A stretch of 64,000 bases of DNA from Rhizobium herbae (GTDB lineage: Bacteria; Pseudomonadota; Alphaproteobacteria; Rhizobiales; Rhizobiaceae), in assembly GCF_019511375.1 (NCBI RefSeq), contig NZ_JAEUAO010000001.1:682001-746000 (forward strand), read 5' to 3'. The notes under the pieces are model-generated. The model did not search any database, was not told the origin of the DNA, and saw nothing but the letters and a program-made list of their open reading frames with translations. Made by a program: the position numbers and the translations under genes. This document shows positions 1 to 8,435 of the stretch, in pieces (the first letter of the stretch is position 1; every line of letters begins with the position of its first letter).

Positions 1-144
1 TTGGTTAAGGTTGTGATCGTGGCCTTACGCTCGCTCGTAATCGGCACCGGTCACTCCTCGAGAAAATCGCATTCCTTCGCACGGGTGTCTTTCGAGGATT
101 TTGGAGAAAGGTCGCCAGAACGGATGAACCGGAGGGCAAGTAAT

Positions 145-423
145 ATGAAAAAGTCAATTTCAGCCTGCGCCATCTTGTTCACCCTGACGGCTTGTGTAGC
201 AGCATACGACGCCGGGCCGGTTCGACCCATACCCGGAAGCATCACCTATGGTGGCCATCAACCGCGCACGAAATTGACGAAAGCGCCAATTGGCAGCACG
301 TTCACTCACCAGGTCATCGACGAGTACGGCGTTCCAGCCATTGAGACTTACAGGATAGAGCCGGACCGCTCACTCACGCTTATCCATCGCGATCGCCGGT
401 GGGACTTTTTTGACTTCGATTGA
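145..423 (+). CDS. Small secreted lipoprotein, unknown function
   Basis: A 92-residue protein beginning MKKSISACAILFTLTAC, a lipoprotein signal peptide with lipobox LTAC, so it should be lipid-anchored in the envelope. The open frame runs to the window edge, but I chose the ATG at 145 because GGAGGG lies about 8 bases upstream and the signal peptide starts there. The mature part (RTKLTKAPIGSTFTHQVIDEYG) has no cysteine and no recognised domain; it ends in an acidic, aromatic tail (WDFFDFD). It lies beside copper genes but shows no metal-binding pattern. Function unknown. Confidence 0.6.
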   Translation: MKKSISACAILFTLTACVAAYDAGPVRPIPGSITYGGHQPRTKLTKAPIGSTFTHQVIDEYGVPAIETYRIEPDRSLTLIHRDRRWDFFDFD

Positions 424-647
424 AAATCCGCCACAGGATGCGTCACCGCATTTGGCAGCAGACTAGCGGGTCAAGGAGCGAGTGTGACTGACTGCGGGAA
501 ACGTTAACAGAAGATGTGGTGCCATGTAATTGGTCGGAGGTGGTCAGAGGCGCTTCTGCTAAAGGCCAAGCCGCTGTGGCTATAAAATAGCCCGTCATCC
601 CTTGGACGGTCCTGGCACGGCATCAGGCGGACGCGTCCGAGTTCTCG

Positions 648-1220
648 CTACTTGGCCTCGATCCGGAACTTCGCGTGGCACGACGTGCAAGTTTGAAGCA
701 TCATGTGGAAAGCGTGTTCTGCGGGCATTGACGCTGCATCTCTCGTTGCATCGACCTTTCTTGCGAGCGGTCCGCCTCCCAAAGCATCTCCCGTTTGCAT
801 CCGCGTTCCGGGTCCAAGCCTGTCGGGATTTCGGTCAGCTGCGACAGACAACGCGGATGCGTAGGTGCCAAGGTCTTTTGCCAGCTTGTCGAACTGTTGA
901 CGGTCGGTTTCAATGCTTGGGCTGGCTTGTGAGCCAGCCGTGGTGCCGGAACCGTCGAACAGCGCTGACAGGGTAGCTCCCGAGTGAGCCCGAATGGTCT
1001 CGGCGGCCGCTTTGAACGCTCTTGCGTCGTAGGGCGACACGTCCTTGAACATGGCGTTGATGGACTTGGCGGCGCTTGCCATCGCCTTCATGCCGTCTTG
1101 TCGTTGGATAACGTTGCCGGGCGCGGCAGTTTGTGCGGTTGCTACTGAGATCACCGTGGCGAAAACCGCTATCGGAAACACAAGAACCGCTAGTTTCATC
1201 GCGCTCTCATTCACCTGCAT
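648..1220 (-). CDS. Cytochrome c'-like (c556-type) periplasmic protein
   Basis: A 190-residue secreted protein. A signal peptide (core KLAVLVFPIAVFATVISVA) is followed by a mostly helical body and a single haem-binding motif CTSCH close to the C-terminus (LQTCTSCHAKFRIEAK). A C-terminal CxxCH on a four-helix bundle is typical of cytochrome c'/c556. I infer a periplasmic haem protein, possibly for electron transfer or stress protection near the copper oxidase system. Two starts are possible: ATG at 1220, which has GGAG six bases upstream, or ATG at 1199, which begins the signal peptide. It is transcribed away from the copper leader ORF at 1387, so the gap between them is a divergent control region. 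Confidence 0.75.
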   Translation of the reverse strand: MQVNESAMKLAVLVFPIAVFATVISVATAQTAAPGNVIQRQDGMKAMASAAKSINAMFKDVSPYDARAFKAAAETIRAHSGATLSALFDGSGTTAGSQASPSIETDRQQFDKLAKDLGTYASALSVAADRNPDRLGPGTRMQTGDALGGGPLARKVDATRDAASMPAEHAFHMMLQTCTSCHAKFRIEAK

Positions 1221-1386
1221 GCTTCACTCCATTCTCCCGGGGCTAGTCCTCCCAGTGTTAGCCACCGCAGCAGCCGGAGCTTCGACTTTGCTGCCCGGAA
1301 AGGCCGTACGTTTGATTAAGGTCAACGCAACTCTTGCAACCACACGGCACTATGCTTGATTATAGGAATAAGGATCGAGCGAAAAC

Positions 1387-1749
1387 ATGATCGCCTTAAG
1401 CCAGACCATTCGAAGATGCGGAAGAGAGTTGCTGGCCGTTTTGGTCGCAATTATGTTCCTAGTCGGCCCGATGGCCGAGGCTGCTCCCGTTATATGCGAT
1501 AACGACTTCGCTCAAGTTGTGCAAACTGACACGTCCAAAAGCGACTTAGCTCGACCGGGTGATCTCCACCCTGTCGAGCACAAGGCTTGCTGTAAAAGCG
1601 TATGTAGCCTGTGCAACGTCATTCTCCCGGCTTCGAACGCTGTTGTTTTTCACCTGGATTCCGACGCTCAGCGATACCTTGATCCTCAGCGGTCGATCAC
1701 CGGCCTCAGCTCTCGACCTGCTCTCGGCCCTCCCCGATCCATTCTTTGA
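1387..1749 (+). CDS. Putative copper-responsive leader ORF 1 (CopL/CruR-like)
   Basis: A 120-residue secreted small protein. It has an N-terminal signal segment (LLAVLVAIMFLVGPMAEA), a cysteine core HKACCKSVCSLCNVIL near residues 67-82, and a C-terminus RPALGPPRSIL. No enzyme domain is visible. It lies directly upstream of the CopA ATPase gene, separated by about 160 bases with two hairpins. The layout (signal, CC-x3-C core, terminal PP) recurs in the small ORFs at 5709-6035 and 6262-6642, each also first in a copper unit. By position it resembles CopL-type proteins and DUF2946 upstream ORFs, where metal binding by the nascent or exported peptide controls downstream expression. That role here is inference. 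Confidence 0.6.
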   Translation: MIALSQTIRRCGRELLAVLVAIMFLVGPMAEAAPVICDNDFAQVVQTDTSKSDLARPGDLHPVEHKACCKSVCSLCNVILPASNAVVFHLDSDAQRYLDPQRSITGLSSRPALGPPRSIL

Positions 1750-1753
1750 ACAC

Positions 1754-1811
1754 TTCCGCTCAACGGCGGAATGATGCTCGGTTGCCTGCGCTACCCGCAG
1801 GGCGACCTTTT
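1754..1811 (+). promoter_or_regulatory. Tandem hairpins between leader ORF 1 and copA
   Basis: Immediately after the leader ORF stop, TTCCGC (1754-1759) pairs perfectly with GCGGAA (1766-1771). A second, longer hairpin follows: GGTTGCCTGCG (1780-1790) pairs with the 1795-1807 arm ending GGGCGACC, with some wobble or bulged positions, and runs into TTTT (1808-1811). The second is terminator-like. The position, between a translated leader and an ATPase start 100 bases on, suggests attenuation or a translation-coupled switch. Inferred only from base pairing. Confidence 0.45.
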
Positions 1812-1910
1812 CGGTGATTGCCGACATCGCCGTACGCGTCTCCTTTGAACTCTTGCGCTAGCCAAGGGAAACGCCCCGGACAAGAGACGAATTATCCCGG
1901 AGGTAATCCA

Positions 1911-4130
1911 ATGGACGATCAAAAGGACCATAAAGGTCATGACCATCACCATCATCATCACGGGCACAATGTTCAGGCCGCGCGGGCAGCCGATAAAAGC
2001 GCGGTCACCGATCAGCCCGACGGCGTAATATATACCTGCCCAATGCACCCGCAGGTGAGGCAGATTGGACCGGGGAACTGCCCGATCTGCGGGATGGCGC
2101 TCGAACCGGAAGTTATTACAGCCGAAACCGGACCGAGCCCCGAGTTGCTCGACATGAGACGCAGGTTCTGGATCGGCCTGGCTCTGACGGTGCCAGTGCT
2201 TGCCCTGGAAATGGGTGGTCACCTTACCAACCTCCATATGTTGCTCGACGCGCAAACATCGAACTGGCTGCAGCTTGTCTTCGCAACGCCTGGGGTCTTG
2301 TGGGCAGGCGCTCCGTTCTTCGAACGGGCGTGGCGGTCAATCGTCACGCGTCACCTCAACATGTTCACCTTGATAGCGATGGGCACGGGCGTTGCGTGGG
2401 TCTACAGCGTCGTGGCGACATTGGCACCCGGCCTTTTCCCGGCCACATTCCGGTCCGGCGGATCGGTGGCCGTCTATTTCGAGGCCGCCGCCGTCATCAC
2501 GGTGCTTGTTCTGCTCGGACAGGTCCTGGAATTGCAAGCCCGCGAACAAACGGGAGGCGCAATTCGCGCATTGTTGGACCTTGCACCGAAGACGGCCCGC
2601 CGCATCCGCAGCGATGGAACTGACGAGGACATCGCGCTCGAAGCCGTCGCCGTCGGTGACCGGCTCCGCGTTCGGCCTGGCGAGAAGGTGCCGGTCGATG
2701 GCACGCTCGTCGAAGGTCGCAGCTCGGTCGATGAATCGATGATCACAGGAGAGTCGATGCCCGTCACCAAGGAGGTCGGTGCCAACCTGATAGGCGGCAC
2801 GATGAACCAGACCGGCGGTTTCGTCATGCAGGCCGGAAAAGTGGGACGCGATACCATGCTGTCGCAGATCGTGCGCATGGTCGCGGACGCCCAGCGCTCA
2901 CGGGCCCCTATCCAGCGACTGGCGGACGAAGTCTCGGGCTGGTTTGTCCCCGTCGTCATCATAATAGCTGTCATCGCATTCGCTACATGGATGGCGTTTG
3001 GACCGGAGCCACGTTTCGCCCATGGGCTTGTTGCCGCAGTCGCGGTGCTCATCATCGCCTGCCCGTGCGCCCTTGGTCTCGCCACTCCGATGTCGATCAT
3101 GGTTGGTGTAGGACGGGGCGCACAGCTTGGCGTGTTGATCAAGAACGCCGAAGCGTTGGAACGCTTCGAGAAAATCGACACGCTGGTGGTCGACAAGACG
3201 GGCACGCTCACTGAAGGCAAGCCCAAGGTCACATCGATTGCGACGACGGAGGGGGTGACCGAATCCGACTTATTGTGGGTTGCCGCGACCTTGGAACGGG
3301 CGAGCGAACATCCGCTCGCGGCCGCAATCGTCGATGCCGCCAATGAACGCGGTGTGGCACTCGGCACTGCGGAAGACTTCGACAGCCCCGTCGGCAAGGG
3401 GGTTACAGGGGCGGTCGAGGGCCGCAAGGTAATCATCGGAAGCCACCGCATAATGGCGGACGAGAACGTGGACGTTTCGTCCCTCGCCGACAAGGCGGAA
3501 GCTCTTCGTGGTGAGGGGGCGACCGTGATCTTTACCGCCCTCGACGGCCGCGTCGCCGGTCTTTTCGCCATCTCCGATCCCATCAAGGCAACGACACCCG
3601 CCGCTGTCCAAGCGTTGCTGAAGGAAAGTGTCCGGGTCGTCATGCTCACCGGAGACAACAAGACTACCGCCAATGCTGTCGCACGGAAGCTGGGGATCAC
3701 GGAAGTCGAGGCGGAAATCCTGCCGGACCACAAGAGCGAGATCGTCGCACGCCTGCGCAAGGAAGGTCGGATCGTTGCAATGGCCGGAGACGGCGTGAAC
3801 GACGCGCCAGCCCTTGCTGCCGCCGATGTCGGCATTGCCATGGGAACGGGAACGGACGTGGCCATCGAAAGTGCCGGGGTCACTCTGCTCCAGGGCGATC
3901 TTCAGGGCATCGTCCGGGCACGGCAGCTGAGCCATGCCACGATGAAGAACATCCGGCAGAACCTGTTCTTCGCCTTCATCTACAACGCTGCTGGCGTACC
4001 GGTTGCTGCTGGCGTTCTCTACCCGGCTTTCGGGCTTCTGCTGTCCCCGATCATTGCCGCAGCGGCCATGGCGCTGTCCTCCGTCAGCGTGATCGGGAAT
4101 GCACTCAGGTTGAGAGGTGTGCGGATATGA
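1911..4130 (+). CDS. copA: Copper-exporting P1B-type ATPase (CopA family)
   Basis: A 739-residue inner-membrane ATPase that should pump Cu(I) out of the cytoplasm. In order: a His-rich leader ([11 protein letters not shown], residues 10-20); a heavy-metal-binding motif pair CPMHP (43-47) and CPIC (57-60) in place of the usual CxxC ferredoxin-like domain; transmembrane helices; the actuator TGES near 279; the metal-channel CPC (384-386); the phosphorylated Asp428 in DKTGT; the GDGVNDAP hinge near 626; and a C-terminal [13 protein letters not shown] helix typical of Cu-specific P1B-1 pumps. The frame opens at 1818, but ATG 1911 has a strong GGAGGTAA five bases upstream. It is followed by DUF2933 and SRPBCC genes with overlapping starts, forming one operon behind leader ORF 1. 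Confidence 0.92.
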   Translation: MDDQKDHKGHDHHHHHHGHNVQAARAADKSAVTDQPDGVIYTCPMHPQVRQIGPGNCPICGMALEPEVITAETGPSPELLDMRRRFWIGLALTVPVLALEMGGHLTNLHMLLDAQTSNWLQLVFATPGVLWAGAPFFERAWRSIVTRHLNMFTLIAMGTGVAWVYSVVATLAPGLFPATFRSGGSVAVYFEAAAVITVLVLLGQVLELQAREQTGGAIRALLDLAPKTARRIRSDGTDEDIALEAVAVGDRLRVRPGEKVPVDGTLVEGRSSVDESMITGESMPVTKEVGANLIGGTMNQTGGFVMQAGKVGRDTMLSQIVRMVADAQRSRAPIQRLADEVSGWFVPVVIIIAVIAFATWMAFGPEPRFAHGLVAAVAVLIIACPCALGLATPMSIMVGVGRGAQLGVLIKNAEALERFEKIDTLVVDKTGTLTEGKPKVTSIATTEGVTESDLLWVAATLERASEHPLAAAIVDAANERGVALGTAEDFDSPVGKGVTGAVEGRKVIIGSHRIMADENVDVSSLADKAEALRGEGATVIFTALDGRVAGLFAISDPIKATTPAAVQALLKESVRVVMLTGDNKTTANAVARKLGITEVEAEILPDHKSEIVARLRKEGRIVAMAGDGVNDAPALAAADVGIAMGTGTDVAIESAGVTLLQGDLQGIVRARQLSHATMKNIRQNLFFAFIYNAAGVPVAAGVLYPAFGLLLSPIIAAAAMALSSVSVIGNALRLRGVRI

Positions 4131-4336
4131 AGTGGGAACGCAAATGGACGTTGCTCGTGGCATCCCTCGGTGTGATCGTGGCGTTCTTTGTGCTGCGGGA
4201 ACACTGGGCGCACGCCCTGGGTCTGGCCCCCTACCTGCTGCTTTTGGCGTGTCCCGTGATGCACCTTTTCCACGGGCACGGTGGTCATCGCCACGATCAA
4301 CACGAACATCGGGCGGGAAAGGATGATCTACGGTGA
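4127..4336 (+). CDS. DUF2933-type small membrane protein
   Basis: A 69-residue protein with two predicted membrane helices ([16 protein letters not shown] and [16 protein letters not shown]) and a His-rich C-terminal tail ([14 protein letters not shown]). Its ATG overlaps the copA stop (ATGA), implying translational coupling. Small proteins of this layout (DUF2933) occur in copper and other metal-resistance operons. The Cys-Pro-Val-Met-His-Leu stretch and the His tail suggest metal binding. No biochemical role is assigned. Confidence 0.75.
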   Translation: MKWERKWTLLVASLGVIVAFFVLREHWAHALGLAPYLLLLACPVMHLFHGHGGHRHDQHEHRAGKDDLR

Positions 4337-4824
4337 CCTACACCCGTTCGGCGCAAACGGAGATCGAGGTTGCGGCGTCCGCCGAGGCGCTGTTCGATTA
4401 CCTGGACGACCCGGCCCGCCTCGGGGCGCACATGCAGAAGCCGTCGGCGATGATGCTCGGGGGGCGGATGACCTACGGGTTCGACGAGGCACAAGGCCGT
4501 GCCGTGGGCTCGGTCATCAGGATGGTGGGAACAATCCTCGGCGGAGGTCTGTCGGTGGAAGAAGTCGTTGTCGAGCGGCAACCTCCACATCGGAAAGTAT
4601 GGGAGACACGGGGACGGCCGAACCTTCTTGTCATCGGAGCTTACCGAATGGGCTTCGAGATTGCTCCCTCGGGCAAGTCCTCCCGTCTGCTTGTGTTCAT
4701 CGACTACGATTATCCGAGTTCGGCGGCAGGAAGGATCGTCGGCGCGATGTTCGGGCCGATCTATGCACGTTGGTGCATCAACCGGATGATAAAAGACGTG
4801 ATCAGCGCGTTTCACGAGTCCTAA
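4333..4824 (+). CDS. SRPBCC (START-like) family protein
   Basis: A 163-residue soluble protein beginning at a GTG that overlaps the preceding stop. The N-terminus TRSAQTEIEVAASAEALFDYLDDP is the first strand-helix unit of the SRPBCC/polyketide-cyclase-like fold, which has a deep hydrophobic ligand pocket. No catalytic residues are diagnostic, so function is open. Its place as third gene of the copA operon suggests a chaperone-like or ligand-binding accessory role, but that is inference. A strong bidirectional terminator follows. Confidence 0.7.
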   Translation: MTYTRSAQTEIEVAASAEALFDYLDDPARLGAHMQKPSAMMLGGRMTYGFDEAQGRAVGSVIRMVGTILGGGLSVEEVVVERQPPHRKVWETRGRPNLLVIGAYRMGFEIAPSGKSSRLLVFIDYDYPSSAAGRIVGAMFGPIYARWCINRMIKDVISAFHES

Positions 4825-4838
4825 TAACAGGCAGAAAG

Positions 4839-4875
4839 GCCAGGGAGGACGCCGTTCACCGAAACCCTCCCTGGC
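4839..4875. terminator. Bidirectional terminator between convergent copper operons
   Basis: A perfect 10-bp inverted repeat, GCCAGGGAGG (4839-4848) and CCTCCCTGGC (4866-4875), lies between the convergent stops of the SRPBCC gene (4824) and the copper-storage gene (4881). There is no long T-run on either side, so efficiency is uncertain. Confidence 0.6.
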
Positions 4876-4880
4876 TGGTT

Positions 4881-5216
4881 CTAAGCCGCCATTTTCTGGC
4901 AGCTCTCCGCGCAGCGGCGGCAGGCATCGACGCAGCTCTGCATGTCACCGATACGCTCGCAGTCGTCGGCGCACTGACTGCAGATTTCGGCGCACTCGCG
5001 GCAGACGTGCTTGTGGTGCTCCGAACCGATGAGCATGAAATGAGCCGAGGTTCGGCAGATTTCCGCGCAGGCCATCATGAGCCTGAAATGCTGTGGCTCG
5101 GTGTGCTTGCCACCCATCTCCAGGCAGTGGTTCATCGCAGTCGACAGGCATTCCCGATAGCAGGCCAGGCAGTTGTCGATGCAGGTCTTCATCTCCGGTG
5201 ATTGATGATGATGCAT
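4881..5216 (-). CDS. Cytosolic four-helix-bundle copper-storage protein (Csp/DUF326)
   Basis: A 111-residue protein with an HHH start and many cysteines in CxxxC and CxxC spacing (e.g. CIDNCLACYREC, CAEICSQCADDC, CVDACRRCAESC). This is the pattern of Csp copper-storage proteins, in which Cys residues line the inside of a four-helix bundle and bind many Cu(I) ions. There is no signal peptide, so it is the cytosolic Csp3-like form. It follows the DUF305 gene (30 bases between them) on the same strand, behind leader ORF 2. It probably buffers cytoplasmic copper. Confidence 0.85.
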   Translation of the reverse strand: MHHHQSPEMKTCIDNCLACYRECLSTAMNHCLEMGGKHTEPQHFRLMMACAEICRTSAHFMLIGSEHHKHVCRECAEICSQCADDCERIGDMQSCVDACRRCAESCQKMAA

Positions 5217-5246
5217 GATCTTGGTCCTTTCGCAGGAATTGAGAGG

Positions 5247-5669
5247 TTACTTGGCGTGTTCGTTCACCCAGGCGGTCATCTCCTCGATCTCCTTCTTCTG
5301 CGCGTCGATGATCTTCTCAGCCATGGCCTTGGCCTGTTGGTCGTCACCATATTTCAGCTCGACCTCCGACATGCTGATCGCGCCCATGTGATGGGCGATC
5401 ATTCCGCAGACGAAGGAGACGTCAGGGTCTTTGGCCATCATCCCTTGCATCATGGCGGGATGCATCTGCTGCATGCCCTCCATCATCGCCTTCTGGTGCT
5501 CGGCCATTTGCCCCATCTGCATTTCCGGCATCTTCATATCGCCGCTGGCGGACATCTCCGATTTACAGGCCTCTGGCATCGCCGTTTGCGCGGAAGCGTT
5601 GACCGATACGGATAGAAGGATCGCCGGTACGGCTACGGCCGCGACCGCGCTTTTGAGAACGGTTTTCAT
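5247..5669 (-). CDS. Secreted Met-rich DUF305 protein
   Basis: A 140-residue secreted protein. Signal peptide (MKTVLKSAVAAVAVPAILLS), a Met-rich stretch (EMQMGQMAEHQKAMMEGM), then the DUF305 signature FVCGMIAHHMGAISMSEVEL with the conserved HH-M cluster, and a C-terminal QKKEIEEM helix. DUF305 proteins are ferritin-like, often beside copper genes, and their Met/His residues are likely metal ligands. An AGGAGAG ribosome site precedes the ATG. It sits between leader ORF 2 and the Csp gene, forming a sequestration unit. Confidence 0.85.
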   Translation of the reverse strand: MKTVLKSAVAAVAVPAILLSVSVNASAQTAMPEACKSEMSASGDMKMPEMQMGQMAEHQKAMMEGMQQMHPAMMQGMMAKDPDVSFVCGMIAHHMGAISMSEVELKYGDDQQAKAMAEKIIDAQKKEIEEMTAWVNEHAK

Positions 5670-5708
5670 TTTACTCTCCTGTTTGAGTGAGAATGCGCGT
5701 GTTCGAAT

Positions 5709-6035
5709 TCAGAAGAACTGTGGCTTGGGCGGATGATGGAATGCACGCACGAGCAGGAACGGAGTAGGTTCGTTCAGCATTGGCCTAACAGGTCGAGGAG
5801 CGACTGCATGCGCATCCGCACACGGCGGCTCTGTGAGAATCAGGCAACAGTGCAAATTGGCGCAGCAACCGACATGATGGACGGAGATTGGATAGCGATG
5901 GCCCAGCTCGGTGATCGACAGACAATTGTGATTGGCGCTGAATTGGCCAGCCACCGCCGTGCCGTGGAGGTTCACCACCATGAGGCACAGAGCCGCAATT
6001 CGGACCAAGCGGTAAAATGTTCTCAGCACTGGCAT
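5709..6035 (-). CDS. Putative copper-responsive leader ORF 2 (CopL/CruR-like)
   Basis: A 108-residue secreted small protein upstream of the DUF305-Csp pair. It has a signal segment (LVRIAALCLMVVNLHGTAVA), a cysteine core HHVGCCANLHCCLIL around residues 53-67, and a C-terminus RAFHHPPKPQFF. This is the same layout as the leader ORFs at 1387 and 6262. The ATG at 6035 is preferred; a TTG at 6062 in the same frame is possible and neither has a clear ribosome site. Only 39 bases separate its stop from the DUF305 start, and I see no large hairpin there. Regulatory role inferred from position and resemblance. Confidence 0.55.
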   Translation of the reverse strand: MPVLRTFYRLVRIAALCLMVVNLHGTAVAGQFSANHNCLSITELGHRYPISVHHVGCCANLHCCLILTEPPCADAHAVAPRPVRPMLNEPTPFLLVRAFHHPPKPQFF

Positions 6036-6188
6036 CGGAGGCGCAATTCCTTTCGCCTTCAAACGCGCCTTTCAGAAGAATGTTCCGGTCTCCGCTGGTG
6101 CTGAAAACTTAGAACCCCAGGGCTGTGGTTGTCCCGAGCGCAGCCGCCGCGAGTACGAGATGGTGGCAGGGGTCTTTGTGCAACGCCA

Positions 6189-6194
6189 TATAAT
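6189..6194 (+). promoter_or_regulatory. Possible -10 box upstream of leader ORF 3
   Basis: A perfect TATAAT lies 68 bases before the ATG of the leader ORF at 6262. No convincing -35 element is present 16-18 bases upstream, which would fit an activator-dependent promoter (for example MerR-type), but I see no clear activator dyad. Confidence 0.3.
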
Positions 6195-6261
6195 CGTCGC
6201 GAATCATCGGCTAGATGAAGCTCGTAATTGACAACTTCCGGGCTGATGGTAGTCCTCGGGC

Positions 6262-6642
6262 ATGGGTATGTATCGAATCACATTGGCAAGAATGCTGGTT
6301 CTGCTTCGGCTGGTGATCATCGCATCACTGGCTGGATACTCCTTGCCCACCGCTTCGGCAGCGATGCATGGGTCGATGGCGACATCGACAACCGTCCAAT
6401 CTGACGACCACCATGAGATGACAAACGGCGACCACGTCCATGGTGACGAAAGCGCCTCTTCGGATGACACGCAGAAAATTGCCAAGCAGGAGTGCTGCAA
6501 CGACTTCTGCGTCAGTTTTGCGATTATCGCCACCCCCGAAGTGAGCGGCGGCCCCGTGGTGACGGCTTCCATCCGCGAATTCATCGACGACAATCGTGTC
6601 GTCGGCGAACTCGTGCCGCTGCATCGCCCCCCGAATATCTGA
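6262..6642 (+). CDS. Putative copper-responsive leader ORF 3 (CopL/CruR-like)
   Basis: A 126-residue secreted protein with a signal segment (LLRLVIIASLAGYSLPTASA), a His/Met/Asp-rich middle (DDHHEMTNGDHVHGDE) that could bind metal, a cysteine core KQECCNDFCVSFAII around residues 75-89, and the terminal LVPLHRPPNI. It is first in the unit that continues with the lipoprotein, TolC-like, oxidase, cupredoxin and CusF genes. The CC-x3-C core and PP near the end match the other two leader ORFs. Resembles CopL proteins upstream of copAB; mechanism inferred. Confidence 0.6.
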   Translation: MGMYRITLARMLVLLRLVIIASLAGYSLPTASAAMHGSMATSTTVQSDDHHEMTNGDHVHGDESASSDDTQKIAKQECCNDFCVSFAIIATPEVSGGPVVTASIREFIDDNRVVGELVPLHRPPNI

Positions 6643-6675
6643 ATAGGACACGCCCGTCCTTGCGGGTCTTAACGT

Positions 6676-6705
6676 GCGTAGGCGGGTGTTATTGCCCGCG
6701 TACGC
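6676..6705 (+). promoter_or_regulatory. Strong hairpin between leader ORF 3 and the copper-oxidase operon
   Basis: GCGTA-g-GCGGG (6676-6686) pairs with CCCGC-g-TACGC (6695-6705): ten base pairs interrupted by one G-G mismatch, with an 8-base loop. It ends 28 bases before the lipoprotein ATG at 6734, which itself has only a weak ribosome site. This fits a structure opened or formed according to ribosome progress on the leader ORF. No T-run follows, so a simple intrinsic terminator is less likely. Confidence 0.5.
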
Positions 6706-6733
6706 CGCTGCCATCTCCTATTCGGATTACACC

Positions 6734-6961
6734 ATGAAACCTGTTTTTCTGGTGGTTGCCTTGCCGCTCTTCGCAAGCGGTTGCGCTGCCACGTTGCCTC
6801 CTGAAGTCATTGCTTCGGGCGACCTTGCCGACCTCCCGGTCGACGTTCGCCCGGTCCACTACCAAAGCCCCGTTTCGGGCTATACGCACCGCGTCCCGGT
6901 CGATCCCAAACCGTGGCGTAACCAGAACGACGCGCGGGCTCCTGAAGGAGACGCGTCATGA
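6734..6961 (+). CDS. Small lipoprotein of the copper operon
   Basis: A 75-residue protein: signal peptide MKPVFLVVALPLFASGC with lipobox ASGC, then a short polar tail (VHYQSPVSGYTHRVPVDPKPW). I chose ATG 6734 because the signal peptide begins there, although the frame opens upstream. Its stop overlaps the start of the TolC-like gene (ATGA), so the two are probably translationally coupled. It may be an envelope accessory to the outer-membrane channel. Family not recognised. Confidence 0.65.
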   Translation: MKPVFLVVALPLFASGCAATLPPEVIASGDLADLPVDVRPVHYQSPVSGYTHRVPVDPKPWRNQNDARAPEGDAS

Positions 6962-8421
6962 CGGTGATCAGGCTGAAACTTGCGGCGACTGTCGCGCTCC
7001 CGCTCATTCTCGGTGGATGCGTCTCGGCGGCCGAATACTCCGCTCCGAACTCCGGTTTCTCGTCCGTATCCAACAAAACCGCCGAAGCGGCCGGAAAGGA
7101 CACCGTCTGGATTCAAAACCGCCACGATGCCCAGGCCGTCTCGGTCCGGATCAAGACCTTGCTGCCGAAGAAAACCGTCGACGTCGAGACAGCGGTGCAG
7201 GTCGCCCTCCTCAACAACAAGGGCCTCCAGGCAGCCTATGCCGATCTTGGCGACTCGGCTGCGGAAGCATGGCAATCGACCATGTTCGTGAACCCGACAG
7301 TCGAAGTGGGGTTGATCGGAATTGGCACGCCAGGGCTTGAAGCATTCAAGACCGTCGAAGGCGTGATCGCCACCAACCTCCTGGCCCTCGCCACGCACAA
7401 ACGGAACGTGGGCATTGCCGATACCGAATTCCGCAAAGCCCAGCTCAATGCGGCCCTGCAGACCTTACAGCTCGCCGCCGATACCCGGCGGGCTTGGATC
7501 AACGCCGTTGCCTCCTGGGAAACGGTCGCCCAGCTCAACCAGGCGCAGGCGGCGGCAGACGCGGCCTCGGACCTTGCACAAAAGCTCGGCGAAACAGGTG
7601 CGCTGACCAAGGGCGGCCAGGCCCGCGAGCACGTGTTCTATGCCGAATTGGCGGGCCAGACCGCAAAGGCGCGGCTTGCGGCCCGTCTCGCGAAAGAAGA
7701 ACTGACGCGCCTGATGGGACTTTGGGGATCGGACACCGACTATCAGATTCCCAATCGCCTGGCACAGCTCCCGAAGGGTCTGATCAAACGAGACCTGATC
7801 GAGGCGGAAGCCCTGCAACGTCGCGTTGACCTGCAGATGGCCAAGCTCGATCTCGAAGCCACGGCCAAGTCGTACAACCTAACGGAAGCGACGCGATACG
7901 TGACCGATCTCGAAATCCTGACGGGGTTCGAGACTGAACGTGAATTGGAGGACGGCGAGAAGAACGTCGAGACGACCGGCAACGTCGCGCTGGAGTTCGT
8001 CATCCCGATCTTCGACAGCGGCAAGGCCCGGATGCGCAAATCGGAGCTGGCCTATATGCGGGCTGCCAACCTGCTTGCGGAAAAGGCGGTGAACGTTCGT
8101 TCCGAGGCGCGGTCCGCCTACCAGGCCTACCGCTCGAACTACGACATCGCTCGCCACTACCGCAACAGCGTCGTACCTCTGCGCACAAAGATCGAGGAGG
8201 AATCCCTCCTCACCTACAATGGCATGATCACCAATACGTTCGAACTGCTCGCCGACAGCCGGGAGAAGGTCAACTCGATACTCCTGGCGGTCAACGCAAA
8301 ACGCGATTTCTGGTTGGCCGAAGCCAATCTCGCACCTGCCATTTATGGCGGCGGCGCGAGAGCAGCCGGTGGCGAAACGGAAGTCGCAGCGGCTGCCGAA
8401 AGCGGCGGCGGCGGTCACTAG
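6958..8421 (+). CDS. TolC-family outer-membrane efflux lipoprotein
   Basis: A 487-residue protein with a lipoprotein signal (LILGGC) followed by the two helical hairpin repeats of outer-membrane efflux proteins: heptad-rich segments such as KAQLNAALQTLQLAADTRRA and, in the second half, RSEARSAYQAYRSNYDIARH. It should form a trimeric periplasm-spanning channel. The C-terminus is Gly/Ala/Glu-rich. No RND pump or membrane-fusion gene is in this window, so either partners lie elsewhere or it works with the oxidase system as in CopB-like arrangements. It overlaps the preceding lipoprotein gene and is 14 bases before the oxidase. Confidence 0.82.
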   Translation: MTVIRLKLAATVALPLILGGCVSAAEYSAPNSGFSSVSNKTAEAAGKDTVWIQNRHDAQAVSVRIKTLLPKKTVDVETAVQVALLNNKGLQAAYADLGDSAAEAWQSTMFVNPTVEVGLIGIGTPGLEAFKTVEGVIATNLLALATHKRNVGIADTEFRKAQLNAALQTLQLAADTRRAWINAVASWETVAQLNQAQAAADAASDLAQKLGETGALTKGGQAREHVFYAELAGQTAKARLAARLAKEELTRLMGLWGSDTDYQIPNRLAQLPKGLIKRDLIEAEALQRRVDLQMAKLDLEATAKSYNLTEATRYVTDLEILTGFETERELEDGEKNVETTGNVALEFVIPIFDSGKARMRKSELAYMRAANLLAEKAVNVRSEARSAYQAYRSNYDIARHYRNSVVPLRTKIEEESLLTYNGMITNTFELLADSREKVNSILLAVNAKRDFWLAEANLAPAIYGGGARAAGGETEVAAAAESGGGGH

Positions 8422-8435
8422 GAAAGGACACAGAC

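Noticed and set aside
2474-3883. Long open frame (469 codons) on the minus strand within copA
   Set aside because: Low-complexity Ser/Ala/Arg/Thr-rich product antisense to a gene with all P1B ATPase motifs; a codon-bias shadow.
6228-6256. TTGACA at 6228 as a -35 box for leader ORF 3
   Set aside because: At 17 bases spacing the -10 would be AGTCCT, a poor match, and transcription would start at the ATG itself.
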